From NCBI RefSeq assembly GCF_017916325.1, contig NC_090154.1, positions 313,001 to 377,000 on the forward strand: a stretch of 64,000 nucleotides of DNA, given 5' to 3'. Within the stretch, counting starts at the first letter, position 1. The number at the start of each line of letters is the position of its first letter. The DNA is from Leishmania martiniquensis (Eukaryota > Euglenozoa > Kinetoplastea > Trypanosomatida > Trypanosomatidae). Below the pieces are notes generated by a model that was not told the DNA's origin, did no database searches, and saw only the letters and a list, made by a program, of their open reading frames with translations. Below are positions 1 through 10,159 of this stretch, piece by piece. Both the position numbers and the translations under genes were made by a program.

Positions 1-748
1 CACCTCACGTCGCGCAAGCTGTGGGGGACAGCCTTCGTCACGGCACAGACGTTGACGCCTGGGTTGCTCCTGTCGATGCACATATCTGCTTTCTTTTTTC
101 TGCCCTTTCCCACATCCCGTCCCGCGGCGCCCCTCTGCCCCCATGGAAACAGTTTGGACGCGGCGCGCGGCAAGCGCCTCATCACATCAAAGAAAAGCGA
201 CTGCAAGAGCAAAGGAAGAGAAGCGGTTCGTGGTCTTGTGGACGTCTCACGCAAGGTGAGGAGTGCTCTGCTGGCCGCGTCCCGCTTCCTCCCCTCTCCT
301 TTACACGGGCACACACAGAATGTCACATGAAGTTCTTCTTGTGACTCTACAGCACGTCCAAGTGGCCTTTCTGTCTCACGCACGTGTGGAGCTTCTCCCT
401 GCGTGATTCCTCTTTACATATATATATGTGTGTGTGTATGTACCCTCTCGGCCTTCTCTCCCTTTGCCTTTTAGCACACACACACCTCACGCGTTCTTCG
501 CCATCGTCTGTGAGCCGCAGCAGCGGCAGCGAGCAATCGAAAAGAATTCCTTCGTGCGTGCTTTTGCTTGGGAGAGGGAGAGAGATACCGCGCTCTTCTG
601 GAACTCTTCTCCGTTTAGGTCGGGGGGGTCGCCGTCGTCGTTGGCGCATCCGCAGATCCGCTGGCGTGTGTCAAAGCGCACCGGTGCTTCGCACACTGTC
701 ACAAACGGCTCTGGCAAAGGTGCTCGCGGCTGCAACGGATCTCGTGCG
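1..748 (+). other. Intergenic / 5' flank of VPS36
   Basis: No convincing gene is seen. The stretch is pyrimidine-rich, with a short TA/TG microsatellite near 418-440 and a pyrimidine tract ending in AG at 473-474. Short open frames on both strands are low-complexity and lack any recognisable domain. Confidence 0.6.
443..474 (+). promoter_or_regulatory. Candidate trans-splice acceptor for VPS36
   Basis: A pyrimidine-rich run (CT/TTT) ends in a TTTTAG acceptor at 471-474, about 275 nt before the VPS36 ATG. This is the usual layout of a spliced-leader addition site in trypanosomatids. Seen by eye; other AGs downstream could serve instead. Confidence 0.4.
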
Positions 749-2155
749 ATGGACTACTGGAAGTGGAAGGCAGACGGAGAACGACTGACGGCGGACGAGG
801 TCTGCGTCCTGGTCCAGCACGGGGTCGCCCTCTACAACGGAGGCGAGAAGACAGAGCGTCAAAATGGCAAGCTGTCGCTGACGACGCACCACCTTCGGTA
901 CAAGGACGACGCAGATGCCTCGATGGTGTTGCAGCTGTCGCTGGAGCTGGTTCGGCGCTCGGGACAAGCGCCGAGCCTCTCGAGCGGCTTTGGGCCCTTT
1001 TCCAGCGCAAAGATTGTCGTGCCCCTGCCGCAAAACACCTACGTGAAGCTGTCCTTCCGCTGCGGTGGCGCTGGCAGGTTTTATGCCGCCTTCACCGACG
1101 TCCTTGAGAAAAGGGCGTGGCTGCAAACAGAAGCGAACGCAGCAGCGGCACGCTCGCCAGCGCCACCGCAGCGGAGCGCGGCGGAAGGCACAGCCTTCAC
1201 TTCCTCCACAGCGGTGGCAAATGGAGAGGGCTCCAGCAGCGCTGCAAGTCCTGCCTCAACGGCAAGGGCGCCCAGCGCGAGTCCGCCACCACCCGTCCCT
1301 CGTGGGGTCGGTATTGCTGGTGTCCAGCAAGCCTCCGCACAGTCCGCTGCCATGAGCGAAACACTCAAGGACATCGACGACGTTATGCACAAAGCCTCCG
1401 CGCTCGTGAATAATATTCGGCGCCTGCGTGAGCGCAACGAGGCGGCGGCGGGATCGGACCCTGGGAGCGAGACCGCGGTGGAGCAGCGAAAGATTGAGAG
1501 CATCGAGTCCACGCTCGGTCTGGGTACCTTGGTGACGCGCAGTAGCAGCAACAGCAGCGACTCCCGCTTCCAAGAAGATTTGGCGGTGGAGCTGCACACT
1601 TGGATGACGCACGAGAGCAACTCGGCGCTCTTCAGTGGCATGCCGGTCGTTCCTCTCATTGAATTATTTGCTCTGTACAACAGGGCGCGCGGTGGGGACT
1701 TGGTCTCGCCGCTGGATGTGCTGAATGCATGCACCTATATGACCACAAAGATGTCGGGCAGCTGCTACGACCTTGTCACGTTGCAGTCTGGACGAAAAGC
1801 GCTTGTGAGTCGAAACGACTCCCTGCTGCTGGCAAAGCTGGCGACGCTGCTTGGGCCCCGGCTGGTGAACGCGCAAGGCTCGCCCGTGCAGGACGCATGG
1901 AGGGCGACGTCGTCGCACGCGCCACAGAGCAGCCGCATCGCAGCTTCTCCGGTGCACGTCCCCACCACCAACGAGTTCCCAAAGGCTTCGTGGGAGTTGA
2001 AATCGGTGAGTGACGTTGGGCTGGCAGAGAAGATGCACGTCACAACTGAAGTGGCGGCCGACATCTTGAGCCTTCTCATGCTTAAGGGCTTTCTCTGCTG
2101 CGTGGACACCGGCTTTGGATGCTACGTTTACACATGGAACATCTTCGTCTTCTGA
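749..2155 (+). CDS. VPS36: VPS36-like ESCRT-II subunit (GLUE + EAP30 domains)
   Basis: Encodes 468 residues. VPS36 is the ESCRT-II subunit that binds phosphoinositide and ubiquitin at the endosome and helps sort cargo into multivesicular bodies. Residues 1 to about 125 read as a GLUE (PH-like) domain: the start MDYWKWKADGERLTADE, then LSLTTHHLRY and VPLPQNTYVKLSF strands. A Ser/Ala/Pro-rich linker follows (about 130-200). The C-terminal part is EAP30-like, with a helical segment around ETLKDIDDVMHKASALVNNIRRL, the characteristic LIELFALYNRARGGDLVSP segment and a winged-helix end (ILSLLMLKGFLCCVDTGFGCYVYTW). The start was placed at the ATG that begins the GLUE domain; the frame is open further upstream, but that part is low-complexity. 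Length fits the family. Family assignment is from motif reading, not a search. Confidence 0.85.
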   Translation: MDYWKWKADGERLTADEVCVLVQHGVALYNGGEKTERQNGKLSLTTHHLRYKDDADASMVLQLSLELVRRSGQAPSLSSGFGPFSSAKIVVPLPQNTYVKLSFRCGGAGRFYAAFTDVLEKRAWLQTEANAAAARSPAPPQRSAAEGTAFTSSTAVANGEGSSSAASPASTARAPSASPPPPVPRGVGIAGVQQASAQSAAMSETLKDIDDVMHKASALVNNIRRLRERNEAAAGSDPGSETAVEQRKIESIESTLGLGTLVTRSSSNSSDSRFQEDLAVELHTWMTHESNSALFSGMPVVPLIELFALYNRARGGDLVSPLDVLNACTYMTTKMSGSCYDLVTLQSGRKALVSRNDSLLLAKLATLLGPRLVNAQGSPVQDAWRATSSHAPQSSRIAASPVHVPTTNEFPKASWELKSVSDVGLAEKMHVTTEVAADILSLLMLKGFLCCVDTGFGCYVYTWNIFVF

Positions 2156-2853
2156 CGCGCTCTCGGGTGTAAGAGGCGGGGTCTGGGGCGGAATACGCGG
2201 AGCGTGCTTTTCTCTGCAGATGGAGGAAAGGCGCCTGTGTGGGTGGAAGGAGTGGGGGGGGAGCCGGGCGTGAGACGTCCGCACCAGCCAATGCGCGTCG
2301 CCGCCCTTTCCCCCGCCCACACACACACACACGTCCCTTCCACCTCCCCTCTTGTCGTCTTTCCGCGAGGCAACAAAACCAAACAGAGACCAGTGCGTCA
2401 CGAAAGAAACTGAAATGACGCATACCGTCAAAGTGAGATGGAGAGCGGCACGCCGCGAAGCGGTCCTCTGTGATCAGCGCTTCCCCCACACACACACACA
2501 CGCACACACACATACCCTCTCTTCCTCACCTGGAGTGGTTTCATGTGTCGTGCTCACCCTTATCAGTACCCTCTCTCCTCTCTTAGACATGCGTCAGGGG
2601 CCCCCCTTCACGTGGGGCGCAGGTGCGACTACTTGAGGAATCATGTCGCCCCCTCCCCTTCTCCTCCCTCACGGCTTCCTCCTACCCTTTGCTTCTGCTG
2701 CTGCTCCCATCCTTAACGGGTATGTCGGCATTGTTGCGTACATCGCATGTGCATCGTGCCAGGCCCACCGCCGACGATACACGCACACACTCCCTTCTTC
2801 CCTCCCGGCCTACATCGCCCTCTCCATCATCCAGGAAGCACCGCAGCCGCGCG
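2156..2853 (+). other. Intergenic spacer, pyrimidine-rich
   Basis: A 698-nt spacer between VPS36 and the next gene. It holds CA microsatellites near 2320-2332 and 2487-2512 and long CT-rich tracts at about 2640-2715 that could drive trans-splicing of the downstream gene. No gene is seen. Confidence 0.6.
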
Positions 2854-4425
2854 ATGGATCGTGTCCAATCGATGCTGTCAGCGCTGATGCCGACCCTGGA
2901 AAAGCACCAGATGGGCAGCTGGAAGCCGGCAGAGGTGGAGCGGCTCTGCAGGATGCTGAGAAACTACGGCAACGAGGAGCAACGAGAGGGGTGCGATGCA
3001 TGCGGTAACAGCGGCACCACCACTGCCCCCGCCTCTTTCCCCTCCCCCTCCTGCGGCCCGTCATCGTCACCCAGTAGGGGTGACAACGTACCAGGTGAGA
3101 GCGACGCGGATGAAGAAGCCTTCGTCGGTGCGGTCGAGGAGGTGGACCGCTGTCTCGACCGGGTGCGCGACTTCCTTAAGCAGCGTATGCCGTTCGGCGT
3201 CTTGACAGAGCCGACGGCTCCCGCGAGCGCAACACAGCTGCAAGCGCCTCAGCTGGGTACTGTTGACGCCGCTTCCAAGAAGAGGGCTCGCTCCCCGTGC
3301 GCGGAGGCACTATTCTCCGCAGCGGCGAGTAGTGATGCGCATAACGGGGCTGCGGTGGTCGCAGCGCCTGTGTACGCCGTGGATGCGTTCCTCTATTCGG
3401 AAGACGATATCGAGGAGCTCGTGAAAGAAAAGAAGGTGTCGCGTGAGTATTGCCGCCACTGCGGCGGCACAGATCTTGGCCTGACGGAGTTCATTACACA
3501 CTCCCTCTCACAAGACCAGCTTCTCTACCTTAGCTGCTTTCTCTTCCCACACCTCCTGGATGAGGTCGTTGCCTCTGACGAGACATCGCGGCCGCTGTCC
3601 ATTGTGGATGTCGGCTCTCGGCTTGGTGTTGTTCTGTGGGCCTGCGCGTTTTCACTCCAGTGGGGCCTACTGGCACCACGCCGGGCCGCGACTGCGGGTG
3701 CGGATGCTGGCGACACAGCGGCGGATGTACAGCTAGTCGGTGTGGAGGTGGATGCGGCATTCGTGAAGATCTCCCAGGACGTCGTACGTCGCTTCTTCGC
3801 GCCCCGGCGGTGGAACGCCCCCACGCTAAACTCGGTGCTGCCGCCCGCTGCGGCCGACGGCGCTAGCGCGAAGCTGGCGGATGTATCGTCAAGCATTCGG
3901 CTCCTACAAAACAACTGCTTCGACGGCGCGGCCGCAGCTGCCCTCTCTGACAGCTCTCTTGTCGTGATGCACAACGTGTTCGAGTACTTCTGTGCCACAG
4001 TGGTGGAACACGCCCACTGCTGGCTGAAGCTGCGCCGCCTCGTGCACCGCTCTGGGCAGCTCCTTGTGTGCAGCCCAGCTCTCGAGGAAACACTCGGCGC
4101 CTTCACAGAGGAGGTGTGGTCGCAGGCACTTGAGCTGGAGAAAGGAACAAATGCAGGAGACACGTCAACGCCGCTGGCGTGGCTGACGTCATATGTGGAG
4201 CCGCTCGATACGGCCGACGTGGCGTCAGCCTTTCTGAGGCTGCGCGGACGCTGTCGAGGCGGCCTCGACATCGACAGCAACGAAGACCCGCACGACGAGG
4301 ATTGCCATGCTCACGAACTCGGTGGCGGCCATCACCATTATCGCAGCAGCGAAGAAGAAGAGGGAGAGGAGAGGAGTGAGTTGGCGGAGCAAATCCAAGG
4401 GATCTATGTGTACCGTGTGAAGTAG
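2854..4425 (+). CDS. Class I SAM-dependent methyltransferase-like protein
   Basis: A 523-residue protein whose C-terminal half looks like a Rossmann methyltransferase. A short YCRHCGGTDLGLTEF segment (from residue 199) precedes a helix and a motif I-like DVGSRLG (252-258). An acidic strand end GVEVD (about 296-300) follows, where SAM hydroxyls would bind. Then come LLQNNCFD and MHNVFEYF (about 372-379), which resemble motifs IV/V of the fold. Residues 1-195 contain low-complexity Ser/Pro inserts, and the C-terminus is acidic and His-rich (DPHDEDCHAHELGGGHHHY). The start is the ATG that opens MDRVQSMLSALMPTLEKHQ, because upstream in-frame sequence is translated pyrimidine tract. Substrate is unknown; nothing in the context points to protein, RNA or lipid. 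It may be catalytically dead. Confidence 0.65.
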   Translation: MDRVQSMLSALMPTLEKHQMGSWKPAEVERLCRMLRNYGNEEQREGCDACGNSGTTTAPASFPSPSCGPSSSPSRGDNVPGESDADEEAFVGAVEEVDRCLDRVRDFLKQRMPFGVLTEPTAPASATQLQAPQLGTVDAASKKRARSPCAEALFSAAASSDAHNGAAVVAAPVYAVDAFLYSEDDIEELVKEKKVSREYCRHCGGTDLGLTEFITHSLSQDQLLYLSCFLFPHLLDEVVASDETSRPLSIVDVGSRLGVVLWACAFSLQWGLLAPRRAATAGADAGDTAADVQLVGVEVDAAFVKISQDVVRRFFAPRRWNAPTLNSVLPPAAADGASAKLADVSSSIRLLQNNCFDGAAAAALSDSSLVVMHNVFEYFCATVVEHAHCWLKLRRLVHRSGQLLVCSPALEETLGAFTEEVWSQALELEKGTNAGDTSTPLAWLTSYVEPLDTADVASAFLRLRGRCRGGLDIDSNEDPHDEDCHAHELGGGHHHYRSSEEEEGEERSELAEQIQGIYVYRVK

Positions 4426-6185
4426 CGTTCGCCTGGCAGAGAGAGAGAAGGGGAGGGGGGCTGCGCCTGCGAGTGTGAGACGAAAAAGAGCGCGCCGGCT
4501 GACATCGTGTGCAAAGGTACTTCAGCAGGCGTGGGCACGCAGCGAAACCTGACGATCCGCTTTTCTCTCCCTCCGTCCCTCCCCCTCCCTCCATGGCGCA
4601 TGCGTCACTGCGTGGGATAAGAGAGACGAAGAAACAGGGAGGAAGGAGGGGGGGGGGCGAAAAGCTGTTCTTCACCGGTGGTGGAGCATTGGTGGCCGGT
4701 GGTGAGCGTTCAGTGGAGGAGAGCATCACATACCACCTACTACAGGCGCAGAGGAGACGCCGTCGATTCCGCCTGCCCCCGACGCGCCCCTGTGTGGACC
4801 CCTCCGTCCTCGTCACTGTTTGATTCCCTCTTCTTTAAGGTACAGGACGCACACACGCGCAGATGCGTGCCGCACGCGACCGCACAGGAGCGGAGTGAAC
4901 TCCACTGCGAACAGTAATCGGTAAAACTCAGCGCTAAAAAGTGCACCGCGGCGACAGCTGAACGACCAAAACGGCCGAATCCCGCGCGCGCCCATGTTGG
5001 TCAACGGAGTACAGCGAGAGCAACGAGAGAAGGGTCTCGCACGATGCCCGGGAGTTGGCAGGCAACTGCAAAGCAACAGCACACTCCATAGGAAGGCAAC
5101 ACCACACAATCACACCCCTTTTCTCGCTTTCCCCGGCAGCATTAGCTCTTGTGCCCGCACCCAGAGTATCGCGTTCGCACAGCGATCCCAGAACGACAAG
5201 CGGCCGCCTGTGGCATACGGCTCTCTGTGTACCGCGTCCGTAGAGCTGCCGAGACGCTCGAAGACCTGGACCCCCATACGCACACACACACACAGCGTCC
5301 ACGACGTTTTTTTTCTCTTCACTTTGTTGCTGAGTCTTCTTCGCCCACAAATTCACCGCCCTTCTACCCCCTTACCCCACCCCCTACTCCCTCCCTCCCC
5401 CACTCACACAGACGCTTACACACTCGTGCAGGGGATCTCAGTGGAAGGGTGCAGCACTAGAAGCGACCCAAGTCGGGCAAACGTGGTGTCTCTTCTCCTT
5501 TCTTGAGCCTGCGCAGCGTACCGCGGATCTTCGCGAGAGCCCTCCACAACGGATTCGAGCGGCGGTTCGCTTTTCACGAAGCTCCTTTCTTCTTTTCGTC
5601 GCTCGCTTGCTTGATCGATTGTCCCGGTAGGCACCTTGCTCTGCCCGTAGCTCCACCACACTCACGTGCGCCGTCGCTGCTCCTCGTCCCCGAGGCACCC
5701 AGCACGCACGATCTACTATAAGATCTGTAGGGCGAAAAAAAGAGCGAAGAGCGGGGCGGAGAAGAAGAGCCGGTGCCTGCCCAGACGTGAGAGAAGGCCT
5801 CCCTCGGCAGTCTGCACGTGGCTTCTCATTATTAGTATATTTTGGCGGATTCTGTTTCCTTTGGCGTCTTCGCACGCTCTCCTATTACAATCCTACTTTG
5901 CTGAGGCTGGCATTACACGTCTGCACGTTTGAGGAGAAGTTTCTCTGCCCGACGTCTTGCCGGTATCGATCGCTCTTCGACGAGGAAGTGGGCTCTTTTC
6001 CTCTCCGGTCGGGGACGAGAGGAGAGAGGGGGGGTGAGGGAAGGGGGCGGAGTGTCTCGACAACTGCGATTGCCATCGTCCATCACCCACGCCGACGGGT
6101 CGCACGGAGAGGGGAAAACAAAACAAAACAAAACACAAGGAGACGGGTGAAAGAGAGAGAAAGGGAGAGGAGGAGGCAAAGGCAA
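4426..6185 (+). other. Long intergenic spacer
   Basis: About 1.76 kb without a convincing gene. It contains a G-rich run near 4640-4660, a CA microsatellite near 5279-5294 and a long pyrimidine tract at 5340-5409 that ends in AG (5410-5411), a plausible splice acceptor for the transporter gene. Open frames of about 100-170 codons are low-complexity with no domain. Confidence 0.55.
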
Positions 6186-7709
6186 ATGGTCAACCTTTAC
6201 GTGGGCGTACTGTTTATCGCCACCACGGCGGTGGGCAGGATCGCGCTGTGCGCCATCGCCGGCATCGTTGTTTCGCGGAATTTCTCCCACCTGGAGGAAA
6301 CCCTGACGGGGCTCAGCTACGTTGCCATGAGGGTCTTCCTGCCGTGTCTTCTGTTTTCGAACCTGTGCCTGAGTGTGACGTGGGAGGGGCTGCGCAAGTT
6401 TTACTGGGCACCATTGTTCGCACTTCTCTCGATGGGGCTCGGCTTCCTGTCATCCATGCTGGTGCGCATCTTCCTCACAAGGGAGTACCATGCTGTGGCA
6501 GTTCTTGCCAGCACCTTCCAGAACGGCCTCGCATTCCCGGTAAGCGTGCTGCTTAACCTGAAAGGTATCGACTGGCTCACACGTGCTGCCGTCGCAGACG
6601 CGCAGTCGTACGTCTTCCTGTACAATGTGATCTGTTCAGTAGGCCTTTGGGCTCTCGGTGACCCCATGATCGAACTCGCGAAGAAGAGGGAACTTGGGCT
6701 GGAGGAAGCCCGTCGCGAGGAGGAAGAGTTGGCCGGTCGGCCTCAGCACCAGACGAGTATAGGCTTCAGCGGCGAGGCTGCCAACGACGAGGGCGGCAGG
6801 GTCTCCTACCCGTTTGAGGCTCCACGTCACAACCCTGGCCTCGAGGACAGCGAAGAGCAGGTGCCGTTGCCGCGGCCGCGCGCTGCCACAGCAAGGGAGC
6901 AGCTCGGCTGGTACCGGCCGGCGCACGCGAAGGATAAGCCCATTACGCCACCGCCCGGGTCGCCTGCGATTGTGGTGGGTGGTGAAACGAGCACCGATGG
7001 TGCGGCGGAGGTCAAGCCGACGGCGGTCCGCCTCAAGCGCCTGGGCCTGATCGCCCTCAAGTCATTCCAGTCGCCAACGGTGCTGCTCAGTGTCATCGCC
7101 ATCTTTATTTCCCTCACACCACCGCTGCGGTGGCTGGCTGAGAGCCCCCTCGGTGAGCCCTTCGTCGGCGGCTTGGCCCTCGTTGGCAAGGGCGCCGTTC
7201 CGCTGCAACTGCTCGTGGTGGGCTTCTCCATCTGGGCCAACCGCTCCGGTAACGGCACAGCCTCCCTGACGAAGAACTTGCCGGCGGCGGCGTCCCCCGC
7301 TGCATCCGGCACGCCACTTGCGAACGAGGATGGCACCATCATCGACGTCTCCGCGTCGCCGCTTGGAAAGGGCAACAAAAACTTTGTGATCTGGGTCACC
7401 TCAAAGATGGGGCCTGAGTTCGTCTTGATTTGGTACACGGTGGTGATGCGACTCGTCATTATCCCATCCGTCTGCTTTCTCTTCCTTCATATTCTGGTGA
7501 AGACAGGCGTCATGACGAACGAGAAGCCCTTTTTACTCGCGACGCTGGTCGCCATCATCTCACCGTCGGCCATGGACTCGACGCTGATCTGCTCCGCGCA
7601 CAACTACCATGCTCGCGACTACGCGCGTGTGATTTTTTTCATGTACCTCAGCACCATCCTCACCACGAGCGTGTGGCTATTCCTGTTCACCTTGTACCTA
7701 AAGGATTAG
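6186..7709 (+). CDS. Auxin efflux carrier / PIN-like family membrane transporter
   Basis: Encodes 507 residues with about ten hydrophobic segments in two blocks. The N-terminal block (about 1-160) includes LSYVAMRVFLPCLLFSNLCLSV, and the C-terminal block (about 290-505) ends in IIFFMYLSTILTTSVWLFLFTLYL. A hydrophilic loop of roughly 120 residues separates them (about 160-285; charged, Pro/Ser-rich). This two-bundle plan with a central loop, and the N-terminal FLPCLLF motif, match the auxin efflux carrier superfamily (Pfam Mem_trans), which includes fungal and protist members unrelated to auxin. The asparagine in TFQNGLAFPVSVL resembles the conserved N-x-x-PxxL signature of the family. The start is the ATG directly before the first membrane span; upstream in-frame sequence is Arg/Lys-rich translated UTR. 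Substrate and membrane are unknown. Confidence 0.75.
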   Translation: MVNLYVGVLFIATTAVGRIALCAIAGIVVSRNFSHLEETLTGLSYVAMRVFLPCLLFSNLCLSVTWEGLRKFYWAPLFALLSMGLGFLSSMLVRIFLTREYHAVAVLASTFQNGLAFPVSVLLNLKGIDWLTRAAVADAQSYVFLYNVICSVGLWALGDPMIELAKKRELGLEEARREEEELAGRPQHQTSIGFSGEAANDEGGRVSYPFEAPRHNPGLEDSEEQVPLPRPRAATAREQLGWYRPAHAKDKPITPPPGSPAIVVGGETSTDGAAEVKPTAVRLKRLGLIALKSFQSPTVLLSVIAIFISLTPPLRWLAESPLGEPFVGGLALVGKGAVPLQLLVVGFSIWANRSGNGTASLTKNLPAAASPAASGTPLANEDGTIIDVSASPLGKGNKNFVIWVTSKMGPEFVLIWYTVVMRLVIIPSVCFLFLHILVKTGVMTNEKPFLLATLVAIISPSAMDSTLICSAHNYHARDYARVIFFMYLSTILTTSVWLFLFTLYLKD

Positions 7710-8740
7710 GGACGCGGAATGCCAAGACTTGGCGAAGCAGAGGAGAGACGGAGCGTGAGCGTCAGGGTGGAACGGATGCGTGATGCCGGCTCCTGGGCCC
7801 AATATCCATGTGTGTGTGTGTGCGCGTGTGTGGATAGCGAGACACCTTCGTCGGGCTGCACAGCGTGAGCGTTGCGCCGAAGAAAGAGGAAGGGAGGAAA
7901 CGCCACACAAAGCATGCGATGATCAGCGAGGTAGCGTGGGCGCACATCTCCTCCGCTTGCGCATTTGTCAATGGGCAGTGACGTGCATCGGGAGAGGAAG
8001 AAAGGGGTAGAGGAAGGCGGGGCGTGAACATCATGACGCCAGCGCCTGGTTGTTTCCGTGTCGTGTACTTTGGGCCTTCGGCTACCCCCTTCCCCCGACC
8101 ACCACTCTCCCTTTGAGTTGCTTATGGTCATGCGATATGTCGCAACACAACGCTAGCGAGTAAATGATTATGATTGGCTGTGCTCGCGGGCGTGTACCTG
8201 TGTGTGTGTGTGTGGACATGTGGAGTCACTGCTTTCCCCGCCCGCACTGGAGGCAGCGCCCTCCGCCCTCCCCTCTTTTCTCCTCCATGGCATCATCCTT
8301 CACCCCTGCCCGGCATCGCCCACCCATCCACCACCCCCTCCCTTCTCCTTCAGTGACGACGGTGATTTCTTCGTCGCCGTCCCCACCCCCTCTTCTCCCC
8401 GACCTGTTTTGCCGTCCGAGGTGGCGCTCAGACGCGCCACCAGGCCCGTCTGGGTGGGCTACCGAGTCTCTCGACCTCTATGCGAAGCTCCTGTGGCCAA
8501 CGGCCCCTCTCTGCATGCGCCTCAACCAAAATACCACAAAGGCCGATATAGAGGAAAACGAAGACGCACGGCTGAGGTGACGTGCCGCTGCTGTCGTTTG
8601 CGAAGCACCGCCACCACCGCTACTCGGGTGGGTGGGCGTAGACGTGCGTAATCGATTTTGTTCACGGCGGGCGCTCATTTTTTTTGTGCGCTTCAAACGC
8701 GCAGTCGGGGAAGCACATTAGGCGCACGGTGGTGGTCCGC
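7710..8740 (+). other. Intergenic spacer
   Basis: About 1.03 kb with TG repeats (7808-7830, 8200-8213) and a pyrimidine tract around 8330-8400. No gene is seen. One open frame (8164-8580) is Pro/Ser-rich pyrimidine-tract translation. Confidence 0.55.
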
Positions 8741-9448
8741 ATGGCAGCAGTCGCTGACGCGGGCAGCATTGTGGAGAAAGAGCTCCGGCAGGCCAAAGAG
8801 ACACTGAAGACGCTTAGCACGTTTGGTGAGCAAGCTGAGCGTGGTACCGCGATCGACTATGACTTGGCCCAGAGACTTATCCACGAGGTCGCCGATCGCG
8901 TACGGCCTTTGGCGCAGGGAAAGATGCATGGCTTCGCCGGCTCTACCGTCGTCTCCTCCAGCGACGCCAGCCTACACGCTCGCGCAGGTGCTGGCAGCTC
9001 GCAAAACGTTACACCGCTGCAGCGGCGACGCGCTGAGCAGGTGCTCTCGGAGGTGAGATTGATCGAGACAACACTGCACCGCTACGCCAAAAAGGCACAG
9101 ATGCAGACCACCTACGCGTCGAGCCTCAAGTCGCTTGTCGGCAGCGGCGCAGCGGCGCAGCGGCAGAACTACGAAGCGATGGACCACCTGGAGCGCGAGA
9201 AGAAAAGCCTGCAGTACGCCCGTCAGCGCATGCAGGCAATGGAGTTGGAGAGCCGCGAAGTGCTTGCTGCCCTGCAAGATCAAGGTCGCCGGCTCGGTGG
9301 CGTGGGTAGCAAGCTCGGCGATTTGCTCGAAACACTGGGCGTGTCAAACACAACTATTCTGCAAATTGTGCGGCGGAACGAGGCGGACGCGTGGCTCGTG
9401 TATGGCGGGTTAGCATTGCTCTTATTTTTCTTGTGGTATATTTGGTAG
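8741..9448 (+). CDS. Qb-SNARE, membrin/Bos1/GOSR2-like
   Basis: A 235-residue tail-anchored protein. Residues 1-130 form helical N-terminal sequence rich in Glu, Lys and Arg. A SNARE-like heptad region runs from about 150 to 215 (DHLEREKKSLQYARQRMQ to LQDQGRRLGGVGSKLGDLL) with a Gln near the expected zero layer (ALQDQGRRL). The protein ends in one hydrophobic anchor (VYGGLALLLFFLWYIW) with no lumenal tail. The sequence before the anchor, LGVSNTTILQIVRR, resembles the LGLSNTxxRxIxxR element of membrin/GOSR2, so I favour an ER-Golgi Qb-SNARE over Gos1. A start 57 nt further upstream is possible, but the chosen ATG gives a compact N-terminus. Confidence 0.75.
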   Translation: MAAVADAGSIVEKELRQAKETLKTLSTFGEQAERGTAIDYDLAQRLIHEVADRVRPLAQGKMHGFAGSTVVSSSDASLHARAGAGSSQNVTPLQRRRAEQVLSEVRLIETTLHRYAKKAQMQTTYASSLKSLVGSGAAAQRQNYEAMDHLEREKKSLQYARQRMQAMELESREVLAALQDQGRRLGGVGSKLGDLLETLGVSNTTILQIVRRNEADAWLVYGGLALLLFFLWYIW

Positions 9449-10159
9449 TGGGTCGCTCTCCTCTTGTCGCTCAGCGGTGCAGGCGAAGGACTCGCATGGG
9501 CATCGACGCGCGGATGAATAGGGAAAGGGGAGAAGGCGACGCTACACACACGCACACACACAAACACACACACTCGGAGACATCAATGCACGCGGCTCAT
9601 CCGGCTCGGGTGGTTGTGTGCCCTTTTCTTTGCTGCCGTTCGCGTTCGTTCACGGTGTGAGCCTCCGCTTGTTGCTGTGTTTGCCCCGAGCCCATTCTCC
9701 TCCTCTCACCACCGCAACTTGCTGTTTCGCTACCGCTCTTATGGCGGGAGTAATCCTGAGTGGGCACACGCACATGATTCTTCTCAGCTGTGACGGAGCG
9801 CGCGCGCGCGAGAGAGGGCGCGTGCGCGCTCACTCTCTTGCCGCTGCCTCGCTCCGGACCCCATTCCTGGAAGCGGGTCGTCGCCGTGCCCTCATAGCCC
9901 CTTTGCGGTTCCTGCCACGCGTCTCTGTCCTCCGGCCAAAGCGAGAGGCACTTCATTCTCCAGCGAGGCGCAGAGTGATCGGGGGGCGAGAAAAGAGAAA
10001 GAGGACATGCAATGCACATCGCACGCTCCGAAGCGGCGCGCACGGGTGGCGGCGGTCCTCGACCGCTTAAGCACCCCTCGTGAACTTGCCTGCCTCTCCT
10101 GTTTTTCACCCCTTCGTTCCTCTCATACGAGCCCACACACACACGCAGTAGGAGGGAGG
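9449..10159 (+). other. Intergenic spacer
   Basis: About 0.7 kb. Contains a CA-rich microsatellite (9543-9572) and an alternating CG run near 9798-9810. No gene is seen. Confidence 0.55.

Noticed and set aside
1664..2431. A 255-codon antisense frame over the VPS36 3' end
   Set aside because: It is opposite a well-supported gene, is Arg/His/Cys-rich and has no domain.
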